Shown one piece after another: positions 21,711-30,213 of a stretch of DNA of 64,000 nucleotides. The first letter of the stretch is position 1. Every line of letters starts with the position of its first letter. This DNA comes from Agrocybe praecox (taxonomy: Eukaryota; Basidiomycota; Agaricomycetes; Agaricales; Agrocybaceae). The translations under genes were made by a program, and so were the position numbers. Location: the NCBI GenBank assembly GCA_964017145.1, contig OZ024849.1:310001-374000 (forward strand), given 5' to 3'. The notes beneath the pieces were generated by a model. That model was not told where the DNA came from, did no database searches, and saw only the letters and a list, made by a program, of their open reading frames with translations.

Positions 21711-24700
21711 TCAAAAAAGAAGCATAGCAGCATCCTGATTTGCAAAGTATTTTTCGTCGTTTTCATCTTCCAGGTCGACGATGTCAAGGGGAGGAGCAAT
21801 GACGTTGACGATATTTCCCATGACCACAGCCAGATCGAGCGCGTGATAATAGGGCATAGCTGAAATGCGTAAAAGGTCCCCGGCGATCCCAAACAAACCT
21901 TCACGCAGAAAAAAATCGTAAGTTGCCACAAAATACTTGACTTCGAAGGGTTCTATCATGTTCGAATGGTCGAAGTCGATGCTGGTGTTGTAGGTGCGAT
22001 ATTCCATGAGACTGCGTAATCCTTTCTCGAATCCGAGACTGTTGAGGAAGATTTCGATGTATTGAATCAATTGGTTGATTTGACGACGACACATGAGGAG
22101 GTAGTTCAGGTGATGAATCCAGGGGTTGGGATTCCCTCGTCCAATGGACACGCCATTTAGGAGCATTATCGGCGTGGTATCGAAGATTTCTTCAAATTCG
22201 AGAGGGTAGGTGAGTAGACTCCAGTCGATGATTTCATCAGGCTTTGGAATCCGTCGATAGGAAGGCGAAGCCTGGATAGCGAGAAGTTCGTAGGTTGCTT
22301 GAGCCAAGGATTGAAGAGGTTCTTCAAAGACATGCCTCATCTTTGTTAATCGGAAAGCCTCTCTTCGCTGCAGAGAGCCCGAGTAGAAAAAATCGTCATG
22401 GTCGTCGTTCAGGTCCCGTGGTTCTGAAGGGTCAAAGTAAGTTTTAAGTCGAGGGAAGCGAGGAGGAGAAAGGTCATATATGTCGCCGTCCATATCTCGG
22501 TTATTGACAACCCACGAGACGGATGCGAGTTTCGCGATCTCTTCATCCGTGAAGACTCGGAATGGAGTCATACGTCTCAAGTAGGGTCCTTGGATGATGT
22601 GGATAGCTGTAGCGAGCATGGATTCCACCGCTGGGAACCTATAGATAGGCCTGCTCTTCGAGTCGTGACCCATTTCCCACTTTCGTCCCATGAGATCCTC
22701 AGAGAGAACGACCCCGTCTCGATAACGAGACGCTCCTTCCAAATGTTGCGCAAGTTGTTGAATGAAGTCGTTATAATGAAGAGGGAAGGGTCTAGAATCC
22801 GTTTGTCCAGCAACGTAAGGTGTGGGTAGCTCCATGAATGTTCCTGTTCCAGTAAGTTCAGTGTCCCCTGCGTACTCGAAATGCTCGCGAGCGTCGTGTA
22901 CTTTGTCGTTGAGAAGCCGTACTTTATATATATGCGGAATTTCGGGGGGTGTAGACAGGGTGTATAGCGTGGTACCCGTCTCTGGTCGTTCGTATGGTCC
23001 GTAAGAGAGTATCCCCAGCTTGCCATTATGTCCCTTCATGTGGAAATGGGGGAGTCGATCGTCAGCGAGCGCTAGGCTGTCGGAATCCGAGGTGGAGGAC
23101 ATGGGCGAGGTGGGCTCTAAGTCGTCAGGAATGTTGGGACGCCTTTCCAAGGAAGCCAAATTGTTTAGTGAGAGTATTCGGTGCATGTAGGAGCTTGATG
23201 AACGTTCATAAGGTCGCAAAGGAGGCGTTGATTGGGATCGCGTAATGAAGTCCTCGTCACTAGAGCTGAAGTGAATGTGAATTAGTTTGGGCTTAGATGA
23301 GTGGGTGGCTACTGACTGACGTGAGTCCGTAGAGATGGCAGAGGTTACGCTTTCGTCTGAATCACTGGCCACCAAGTCCTCTTCGATGTCAGACCAGTTG
23401 ATGTTGTTCGTTGGGATCGTATCTGGGGAAAGACCTAATTCTTCCTCGTCCATTTCTTCACGGATAAGTATGTCGGCGATCTTCATAAGTTTCTCCACAT
23501 GTTGTAGACGGAATTGAGGCTGGTCGTTCTCGTTATGTTCGATTCCCTTCGCATCTTCCCTCATAACTCCTAGAGGGATCTCCCACTGTCTGACATAGTC
23601 CTTCCCCAAACGTAAGGTGGACCGTAAGTCGTCTACAAAGTCCATTTCTTCATCGGTGAGGCCTGTGATGAGTTCTTTGAAGCTGGTGGTAGGCATAATT
23701 TGAATGAATTCGATAGGGGCATTTGTAACGTCGTTATTACCAAAGACGAAGTATCGGTGTCGTTTGTCGTACATGGTCGGTCGAGGAGTAAGGTAGATGT
23801 GATACCCATACGAAATCTCCGTGTCCGTTTCTTCCACAAAGAAGGGTCCATAGCCTAGCAATAAGGATGAATCGTATCGCTTCAGAGTTTGATGGCGATA
23901 GATGTCCGATGCTCGCGCCGTTAGTTGCGTCGAGCATGAAAGTAATGCTGATGAGTGCCTAATGTGGGGAGGAGGAACAGGTTGTGTTATCATAGAATTG
24001 TGAAGAATATCGAATACGCACTGATCATCCTTCCCTGCCCACATCTGCGCCTTCCGGCGGTTAAAAGCCTCTTCCTCAGTCAACGGTCCTATTCGCCTCG
24101 GCGTTGTTGTGGTTCTTACGAAGTTCACGTGGAACTGCCTTGGTTCTGGTATGCCGTTCGTGTTCTTATCGGGGTCATTATTCTGAGCGTTATCTTCTCG
24201 CTGCTCTCCGCGTAGTTCTTGAATGACCTGTTGAACAACTTTGTGTATACTATCCTCATCTTCAACAAGGATGGTCACGGAGGAGTATTGAGGTTCGATG
24301 GGTGGTATGGATAGAGAGGCATGTTTGGTGAGTAACGCGTGTGATGTCTGGGGATAGTACTGGACGGTGGGTGAAACGTCGGGTTGAAGAAGGCCGTTGA
24401 TAATATTACTAAGTCCTGGCGGAACGGATTCCGGCCCCGGCAATAACTGTTGCCGCGATTGTGTAAGCAAATCTATTTCGGCTGTTACCGGAACTGAGTT
24501 TCGTACCTGTATCGTAGGAGCCATAGGTCCTTCCCACCCTTCTATCGTTCGTGGATCCTGTAAGTACTTGCTGAAGTACTCCCATGCGTCTTGATTCTGG
24601 GGGCTTATGACGAACTGGAGGTAAGCATTTCCTTGAGTACTCAAAGTTTGATTTCCTTGAGCCGTGCTAAGTTGTATTCCATGCAGGGCGAATTCGCTAT

Positions 24701-26030
24701 ATGCATATCCAGATTGTTCGTCCTTTCCAACTCCCACCAGGTGCGCTCGGCTAGTCGTCAAGTCAAGAGGAACGTGGAACTCGGGCATTGCTGCCGATGC
24801 GCTTAGGCCTCGGGTTACGTGCCCAGCAGTGATCGCAGCAGCTGCAAACTGCTCTGTGTTGCGGTTGATGACTCTGAGCTTGTACATGGTGCGAATTGGC
24901 TGAATATTGTTGGGTAGTAGATGTTGTGATTTCTGAGGTCTTTTCTCTGTGAGTACTGGCTCTTTTATTCTCTCTTCTTGGCTTACTGACGCCCGTTTTT
25001 CCTCTAGATTTTTGGGGAATTTTCCGCATGCAGGTTCCTCGTCGCTATGCTGCCCAATTCCTGCTTTACCAATATGTCTTAATTTTGCAGGGATTTGTAT
25101 GGTGCGTTTTAACTCCTGATGAAGGGTCTGGCTTATCCCTCCCTTCTTTCTTGCCACCATCTGTTCGTTGTTGCTCGTTGTTGCTTCCTTCATGTTAGCT
25201 TGCTCTCGAATATTTACTTTGACCTCTTTGGTCAATGCGAAGGACTGCGGAGGAACGGCAATTTCGCTGACAGAACCGTTCTTGCTCGTGGTGTCTATGG
25301 TTTCATTGGTACGTTGATACATCTCGACCATCATAGTTGCACTGATATCTTTCCTTTTCAAACCTATCATTTGTTGTGCTCGGGCTTCAAGGTCTTCTTG
25401 AAGTTCGTTTGACAAGTTCAAACTGTGTCGTATCATTGACGATGGGTCTACTTTCTCATAGTAGGACTGGATGTTAGCTATCTCTTGGGGTAAGTGCTCT
25501 TCTTTGGGCGTTTCTGTGGTTATTCTAAAAACTTCTTCTAACTCCAGTATCTCTCCTTTGTAGTTGTATTTTTGTTTTTCTGTAGCCATAGTTATTGATC
25601 CGACTTGTTTGTAATTCTGATGAGCCTTATCTCTTATGGGTTCTTGAATGACTTTGACTTCGAATTTGGGTTCAAAACTTGTTGCGTCTTTGAATATTAA
25701 GTAAGTTCCGTTTGATCGTTCATCAATCGTGATTCGGTTGCCTTTCTGCCATGGTCGCCCAAGCAACAACTCAAAAGGTAAGGAACTGGGTCCCACATAA
25801 ATATTTGCGTGGGTAACAAGTCCACCACATTTCAGTGGTACTTGTGCTATCAATCCTTCCAGTTTCGATTCCCCTCCATTTGCATCTTGCATGTATGTTG
25901 CGAGCTGTAAATCAACTGGCAAGGAAAAATATGCCTCCGCTATTTCCTTATTGACCACATTAAGTTGAGATCCAGTGTCTATTACTGCTGTCAAAGGTCG
26001 TCCGTTGTATGTTAGATTGAGTTTAATTAA
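21711..26030 (-). CDS. Pol part 1: aspartic protease plus ~1,200-residue unknown region
   Basis: This frame has no early ATG; it is entered most simply by a -1 slip from the preceding ORF at 26029-26033. It begins LIKLNLTYNGRPLTAVIDTG: the DTG (about 25970-25975) is the retroviral-type protease catalytic motif. LLLGRPW and a Gly-Asn-Arg-Ile-Thr-Ile-Asp-Glu-Arg stretch follow at 25690-25780, as in basidiomycete Ty3 proteases. The remaining ~1,200 residues have no RT, RNase H or integrase motif. They include a Ser/Asp-rich stretch (SDIEEDLVASDSDESVTS) and an ordered C-terminal part with many aromatic residues. Long extra regions between protease and RT are unusual for Ty3 elements. The frame ends UUU UGA at 21711. 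Confidence 0.82.
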   Translation of the reverse strand, partial: LIKLNLTYNGRPLTAVIDTGSQLNVVNKEIAEAYFSLPVDLQLATYMQDANGGESKLEGLIAQVPLKCGGLVTHANIYVGPSSLPFELLLGRPWQKGNRITIDERSNGTYLIFKDATSFEPKFEVKVIQEPIRDKAHQNYKQVGSITMATEKQKYNYKGEILELEEVFRITTETPKEEHLPQEIANIQSYYEKVDPSSMIRHSLNLSNELQEDLEARAQQMIGLKRKDISATMMVEMYQRTNETIDTTSKNGSVSEIAVPPQSFALTKEVKVNIREQANMKEATTSNNEQMVARKKGGISQTLHQELKRTIQIPAKLRHIGKAGIGQHSDEEPACGKFPKNLEEKRASVSQEERIKEPVLTEKRPQKSQHLLPNNIQPIRTMYKLRVINRNTEQFAAAAITAGHVTRGLSASAAMPEFHVPLDLTTSRAHLVGVGKDEQSGYAYSEFALHGIQLSTAQGNQTLSTQGNAYLQFVISPQNQDAWEYFSKYLQDPRTIEGWEGPMAPTIQVRNSVPVTAEIDLLTQSRQQLLPGPESVPPGLSNIINGLLQPDVSPTVQYYPQTSHALLTKHASLSIPPIEPQYSSVTILVEDEDSIHKVVQQVIQELRGEQREDNAQNNDPDKNTNGIPEPRQFHVNFVRTTTTPRRIGPLTEEEAFNRRKAQMWAGKDDQCVFDILHNSMITQPVPPPHIRHSSALLSCSTQLTARASDIYRHQTLKRYDSSLLLGYGPFFVEETDTEISYGYHIYLTPRPTMYDKRHRYFVFGNNDVTNAPIEFIQIMPTTSFKELITGLTDEEMDFVDDLRSTLRLGKDYVRQWEIPLGVMREDAKGIEHNENDQPQFRLQHVEKLMKIADILIREEMDEEELGLSPDTIPTNNINWSDIEEDLVASDSDESVTSAISTDSRQSVATHSSKPKLIHIHFSSSDEDFITRSQSTPPLRPYERSSSSYMHRILSLNNLASLERRPNIPDDLEPTSPMSSTSDSDSLALADDRLPHFHMKGHNGKLGILSYGPYERPETGTTLYTLSTPPEIPHIYKVRLLNDKVHDAREHFEYAGDTELTGTGTFMELPTPYVAGQTDSRPFPLHYNDFIQQLAQHLEGASRYRDGVVLSEDLMGRKWEMGHDSKSRPIYRFPAVESMLATAIHIIQGPYLRRMTPFRVFTDEEIAKLASVSWVVNNRDMDGDIYDLSPPRFPRLKTYFDPSEPRDLNDDHDDFFYSGSLQRREAFRLTKMRHVFEEPLQSLAQATYELLAIQASPSYRRIPKPDEIIDWSLLTYPLEFEEIFDTTPIMLLNGVSIGRGNPNPWIHHLNYLLMCRRQINQLIQYIEIFLNSLGFEKGLRSLMEYRTYNTSIDFDHSNMIEPFEVKYFVATYDFFLREGLFGIAGDLLRISAMPYYHALDLAVVMGNIVNVIAPPLDIVDLEDENDEKYFANQDAAMLLF

Positions 26031-26040
26031 AAACTCTTCG
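26027..26040 (-). promoter_or_regulatory. probable -1 frameshift site before the protease
   Basis: On the coding strand ORF2 reads AGU UUU UAA. Slipping back one base on the five-U run gives UUU UUA AUU and enters the protease frame. The protease frame has no ATG nearby upstream. Confidence 0.55.
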
Positions 26041-26947
26041 TTTTCTGCTCGATTTCCGGTACCAAGTGATTACTGAATACTGCTGAACCCAATGCTGCCA
26101 CTTCTTGAATGATTTTGGTTGGATTCTTTACTTTCATCATTTCTTTCATGGTGCGACTAAGTTCAGGTGAAGATCCAATGAGGTATCGTACTGAAATAGG
26201 AATGCGAGTATCCAGAATTTCATTAACTATTTCTCGAGTGCTAATTTGCGAGGATATTTCAGATTGTCGAGGTGAAGGTTTAACTTTCTCCTCCTCAGTG
26301 AAGGTTTGTGACTCCAATTTTCTTTGTGAAGCTTTAGGTGCCTTGTCTTGAGTTTCGTTCTTCATGGTTATGTCCTCAGGAAATCGTACTTTCCTAGCAT
26401 CAACAGGTATGGGGTCTTGTATATTGGTTTGGTCCATGGCTATTTTGGGTGCTTCTGGCTGTAGTGACTTGAGAGAAGGAGATTCTTCTTTGGATTTTCG
26501 TGGATGGTTTGAAGTTCTAGGAGGAGGCCATACTCCATCAAAGGTGCGTTTCGTAGGCTTGGTAGGTACATTCTGATTTTCTTTCCTAGTTTGTCTACTT
26601 TTCTTTACTCCTCGTTCCACTGGGTATGTAGCATAGGTTTGTTCCTCATCAGAGTCGCTGTCTGTTGTTGGAAGTTGTGTGAATAAGTTTAAATTCCGTT
26701 CACTTCTTTCGTATTGCTCCCAAGCAGGGACATATTCTTCATCATCAGAATAATCATCATAGAAATCGTTCTCGTGTTGAATATAGAAGGATTGTACTTC
26801 ACTTGCAAGGGTCGGTTCTGAAGGAGTTGCCAACGATAGGAAGTTCACTTGATTAGCGGGTGCCCGATTTATGGTGTTGGACAATCGAAGTACTGTATCA
26901 GAGAGATTTTCGTCTTGACGACGATATAAAGGTTGCCCTCCATTCAT
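26027..26947 (-). CDS. ORF2 of the Ty3 element (pre-protease domain)
   Basis: 306 residues in the same frame as gag, starting at an ATG nine bases after the gag UGA. The N-terminal half is acidic (DDYSDDEEYVPAWEQYERSE) and Lys/Pro-rich. The C-terminal half (IVNEILDTRIPISVRYLIG, then MKEMMKVKNPTK) resembles the short conserved segment seen just before the protease in other basidiomycete Ty3 polyproteins (recalled as DUF4100-like; not checked). It ends at UAA (26027-26029), directly after a run of five U, with the protease in the -1 frame. It may be made as a gag read-through product or by reinitiation. Confidence 0.82.
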   Translation of the reverse strand: MNGGQPLYRRQDENLSDTVLRLSNTINRAPANQVNFLSLATPSEPTLASEVQSFYIQHENDFYDDYSDDEEYVPAWEQYERSERNLNLFTQLPTTDSDSDEEQTYATYPVERGVKKSRQTRKENQNVPTKPTKRTFDGVWPPPRTSNHPRKSKEESPSLKSLQPEAPKIAMDQTNIQDPIPVDARKVRFPEDITMKNETQDKAPKASQRKLESQTFTEEEKVKPSPRQSEISSQISTREIVNEILDTRIPISVRYLIGSSPELSRTMKEMMKVKNPTKIIQEVAALGSAVFSNHLVPEIEQKTKSF

Positions 26948-26959
26948 GTAGAATTTTCA
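26948..26959 (-). promoter_or_regulatory. gag stop with same-frame AUG nine bases on (read-through or reinitiation)
   Basis: The coding strand reads ACU UGA AAA UUC UAC AUG; both sides are open in the same frame. Confidence 0.6.
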
Positions 26960-28531
26960 AGTGTCCCTATCATAAGTAATCAGGCCTTGTTGAACATATC
27001 CCCTCATTTTAGGACATTCTCCTAGCCTATGGTTTGGATCAAAGCATCCAAAACATCTGTAATCATTAGGCACCCGTGTTGCGGCAGCAGCCCTTTCTAC
27101 ATTGGATGGTGATCCTCCCAAGGGTATGTTGTTTGGGTAGGTTGTAGGTAATCGAAGAGGAGCATTACGAGAGTAGGCATCCGTAGGACTAGTGTAGGTT
27201 GTATTTGCAGGTGCCATATAGACTTCGGTCATGGGCTTTCTCATAATACACTGGCTTGCTATGCCTAGTTTATCTAGCTGCATGACCTTGTAATAAGTGG
27301 GCCCGTATTTGGGATCACTGATAGACATAGAATTTAATTGGGTAATTAATCCTTCTATTTCTTCAGGTGGTGCAATGATTTTTCGAGTTCTCTCATCTTC
27401 TGATTGACTAGCGCGCAATAGGGGTACAGCTTTTCCTCTCCTTTTGTCAGATTTTCGCTTCTTCTTATGACTAGAGCGTTTGCGTCGTTTTCTATATTCG
27501 GAGTCTGAATCTGAACTACTATCTTCCGATTCGGAGCTAGTTTCGAGTTCTGAATCTTCTGAGTCATCTTCTGAGTCAAAGATAGTACCTTGAAGCCATT
27601 TTGCTGAGAATTTTCCTCTTTTGAAGTATTCTTCTGCCACACGTGCTATTTTGTCGATTGGCCAGGGCTTTGTGGTATCAAAATCTGTGTTCTGTACGCG
27701 TAATCGTTCCTCCAAGTCCTTCTTTATCTTTTTAGGGACTCCAAACAAGAAGTATCCATGATATTCGGTATCAGTTAGCTCGCTTCGATTTTTGAGGAAA
27801 TTGGCCTGAGCTAAATATTCTCGGTAGTATTTCTTCCAGTTTCCCATGGTCTTCATAGATCTATTTCTAGCTTCCTTGGTATATTCAATGATGTCTTTCC
27901 GAGTATATCGAGTTTCCTCTTTTTCGGCATCATAATATTTGAGGATAGTGGCCTGCAATTGAACCCAGCTGGGTGTCTGAAATTCCGGTGTTGATTGGAT
28001 GAAGTCTCTTACTTTTTCAGAACAATATTCTAAAATGCCCACACATTTGTCACTGTCAGTCACCACATTGTGTAGTTCTATTAAGCGATTGTAATGTTTA
28101 ATGAATCGGCTGACTTCTGAATATTTTCCTTTAAATGTCTCCGGAGATCCTTTTACACCTCGTAGGGGTAGAGTCAGTAGTGGATTAGGGATAGTACGAA
28201 TGGGAAGGGGAGATGAATTGTTAGGTGGTAAGGTTGTCATTGGAATAGGTGTGTTGTTTTCTGTGCTTAAATCAATTATCATGGGAAAATCTAGAAGGTT
28301 ACTGGTAGAGATGTGAGAATCTGAAGTGAAAGAGGAGTGAGTGAGCTCTGTTGAACTGGCTGAATCTTCAATGCCAAGTGTAGTGAAAGATATAGCAGGG
28401 CTATAGGAATCAAAGGTATGTGAAGGAAATTCGTGAGTAGGAGTAGAAGGTTCGGATATGATTGAATCTATAAAGTCTTCTTCTTCGTCTGAGGAGATGT
28501 TGATGGGGTTCCTGTATTCTTCGGAAATCAT
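26957..28531 (-). CDS. gag: Gag of the Ty3 element
   Basis: 524 residues from ATG 28531. An acidic/Ser-Thr-rich N-terminus is followed by a capsid-like segment: PLRGVKGSPETFKG, then FIKHYNRLIELH, then WVQLQATILKYYDAEKEETR. A Ser/Glu then Lys/Arg-rich linker (KRRKRSSHKKKRKSDKRRGK) follows. A single CCHC zinc knuckle, CFGCFDPNHRLGEC, lies near residue 505 with the spacing C-x2-C-x4-H-x4-C. Gag packages element RNA in cytoplasmic particles. It stops at UGA, after which the frame stays open for another 309 codons. Confidence 0.93.
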   Translation of the reverse strand: MISEEYRNPINISSDEEEDFIDSIISEPSTPTHEFPSHTFDSYSPAISFTTLGIEDSASSTELTHSSFTSDSHISTSNLLDFPMIIDLSTENNTPIPMTTLPPNNSSPLPIRTIPNPLLTLPLRGVKGSPETFKGKYSEVSRFIKHYNRLIELHNVVTDSDKCVGILEYCSEKVRDFIQSTPEFQTPSWVQLQATILKYYDAEKEETRYTRKDIIEYTKEARNRSMKTMGNWKKYYREYLAQANFLKNRSELTDTEYHGYFLFGVPKKIKKDLEERLRVQNTDFDTTKPWPIDKIARVAEEYFKRGKFSAKWLQGTIFDSEDDSEDSELETSSESEDSSSDSDSEYRKRRKRSSHKKKRKSDKRRGKAVPLLRASQSEDERTRKIIAPPEEIEGLITQLNSMSISDPKYGPTYYKVMQLDKLGIASQCIMRKPMTEVYMAPANTTYTSPTDAYSRNAPLRLPTTYPNNIPLGGSPSNVERAAAATRVPNDYRCFGCFDPNHRLGECPKMRGYVQQGLITYDRDT

Positions 28532-28566
28532 ATACTATTCACAAAGCACAAAGTAAAATTTTACCA

Positions 28567-28584
28567 CCCTCGCGGTCGGCTCCA
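28567..28584 (-). other. candidate primer-binding site
   Basis: Four bases inside the 5' LTR on the coding strand comes TGGAGCCGACCGCGAGGG. It begins TGG, as expected for pairing to a tRNA 3' CCA. The paired tRNA would end ...GGCUCCA, with U before CCA; U at that position is typical of tRNA-Cys, so a Cys primer is possible. Confidence 0.6.
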
Positions 28585-29097
28585 ATTATGTCAACGTGAA
28601 AAAGGTTTTCACTTGGGTTTACCGGAACTGAGGTGTTCGGGATATTCCAATTGGTTCAACAGTAAAATTTACTGAGGTGCTGTAATGTGATGTAGTAAGA
28701 TGATATGTGAGTAACTAAAAAGAAAGATATGAATGTGAGTAGAGTGCTGAGACTATAATAGAAATGAAAAGAAAATAGATCAAAATCTGGATGATAAAAC
28801 TTATCGTAGCTTTATCACTCTTGACCTTACGTGCCTTAACCTAGTGATACTCGAAGTATCTTTGTTATAATCAGAATCTGGATGATAAGGCTTATCGATG
28901 CTTATCACTTCTGAGTTATCGTTGATTGTTGACTATCAATCTTCTGTGCAAATCAGAATCTGGATGACAAGAATGCTTATCACTTCTGAGATGCGGTAAT
29001 CGTTAAACGTACTTCTTCTTGGCAGAAATTCAGAATCTGGATGACAAGAATGCTTGTCACTTCTGGGGTATAGTAGACGTCGTAGGTATCTCTTCTT

Positions 29098-29369
29098 GGC
29101 AGAAAGTAGTTCGTGGCAGAAAGTAACTCGTGGTGGAAGGTAACTCTTGGCAGAAGGTAACTCTTGGCAGACAGTAGCTCGTGGCAGAAAGTAACTCGTG
29201 GCAGAAGGTAACTCTTGGCAGAAGGTAACTCTTGGCAGACAGTAGCTCGTGGCAGAAAGTAACTCGTGGCAGAAGGTAACTCTTGGCAGAAGGTAACTCT
29301 TGGCAGACAATAGCTCGTGGCAGAAAGTAACTCGTGGCAGAAGGTAACTCTTGGCAGAAGGTAGCTCGT
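29098..29369 (-). repeat. 17-bp tandem array in the 5' LTR leader
   Basis: Same 16-unit array as 15665-15936. Here it would lie in the 5' untranslated part of the element RNA if the TATA box at 29540 is used. Confidence 0.9.
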
Positions 29370-29536
29370 GGGAGAAATCAGAATCAGAATCTGGATGTTA
29401 AGGCTTATCGATGCTTAACACTTCTGAATTATTTAGAGAATAATAGTACTTGAGAGTCTTATTGAAAGGAAGTTTGTAAAGCGGTAAAGTTATGGGGAAA
29501 AGGTAGAATGATTATTCTTCTTTCTAATCTACTACA

Positions 29537-29770
29537 TATTTATACTGTTTTTCTATCCTACATCATAGTTCATGTTTCATGTTTAATAAGTGTAAATCAT
29601 AATGCCTTAGTAATACATTAGTAATGCATTAGTAATGGTATCCATAAGTGTTACTGATACGTGTTTTATATGGCTGTGTTACATGTTTCATAATGTTCCC
29701 GCGATTTATTAACCACGTGTTTCATATTAATCACGTGTTTCATATTTGTCACGTGTTTCATGTTCATCAT
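29537..29770 (-). promoter_or_regulatory. LTR promoter: CACGTG repeats and TATA box
   Basis: On the coding strand three CACGTG words (each followed on the plus strand by TTTCAT, with a fourth CATGTG variant) lie at about 29710-29770. The canonical TATAAATA follows at 29544-29537. CACGTG is the core E-box bound by bHLH factors. Confidence 0.5.
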
Positions 29771-29916
29771 GTGTTTCATAATGTGTGTCTATTTATAAGT
29801 TTATGTTGCCTTGGAAGCGATAGGCTCTATCTGAATATTTGGGCTTGGTGTATTCTTCCTTCTCAACAATCTTCTGTGATCATGTTTTTGACAACAAACA
29901 GGATCTAATGCTGACA

Positions 29917-30118
29917 ACGCGAGCACCGAGACAGGGAGGGGGGATAGCGAACGACAACGAGACCAAGTTGAGGACAGACGAGGACATGTGAGAACAACAC
30001 TTTATTCGCTCTGCTTTTCTTCGTCTTCGTCTTGTTGCATTCATCGCCAGTCCCTGCTCTGTCTGTCTTTCCAATTTCCACTTCCCCTCACTCTTCTCTT
30101 TTTAATTTAAAATATCAA
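29917..30118 (+). repeat. local duplication, copy B, right fragment
   Basis: GAGCACCGAGACAGG, GAGACCAAGTTGAGG and a CT-rich end parallel copy A (13694-13925), continuing the left fragment that ends at 15155. Confidence 0.65.
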
Positions 30119-30213
30119 CATGTAAAGTACGATATTTCAAAGTATAGAATTTTTTTTATAGAATTTTTTTTTTAGTAAGTTCTGCTGTAGTGCAACATTT
30201 ATTTCTCTTCTAG

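Larger units (their letters stand above)
15156..29916 (-). mobile_element. Ty3-type LTR retrotransposon, 14.8 kb, probably recent
   Basis: Two 1,328-bp direct repeats bound the element, offset by exactly 13,433 bp. Each starts TGTCA and ends TGACA. ACGC precedes the left end and follows the right end (AACGC if the shared terminal A is counted). On the coding (minus) strand the order is LTR, primer site, gag, ORF2, protease plus long unknown region, RT-RNase H-integrase, an extra ORF, LTR. RT before integrase in one unit, with the GPY/F-like end, defines the Ty3 type; no chromodomain is seen. I found no LTR-LTR difference in the stretches I compared, and the two LTR-internal frames translate identically. 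All large frames are open. It interrupts a duplicated sequence (copy B). Confidence 0.93.
28589..29916 (-). repeat. 5' LTR of the Ty3 element
   Basis: Same 1,328-bp sequence as 15156-16483. On the coding strand: U3 with CACGTG-containing repeats (about 29710-29770), a TATA box (29544-29537), then about 950 bases of leader with hairpin units and the 17-bp array. It ends TTGACA before the primer site. Confidence 0.95.

Noticed and set aside
21695..21931. Upstream extension of the RT-integrase frame to 21931
   Set aside because: It overlaps the well-supported end of the protease/unknown ORF and its first codon is TTG, not ATG. Composition changes to protein-like only after about 21694.
22577..25412. 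Numerous 60-150 codon plus-strand and alternative-frame ORFs inside the retrotransposon
   Set aside because: Antisense or shifted shadows of the long minus-strand frames.
15156..29916. Plus-strand orientation for the retrotransposon
   Set aside because: All long coding frames are on minus, and only the minus strand has a TGG-starting primer site next to an LTR.
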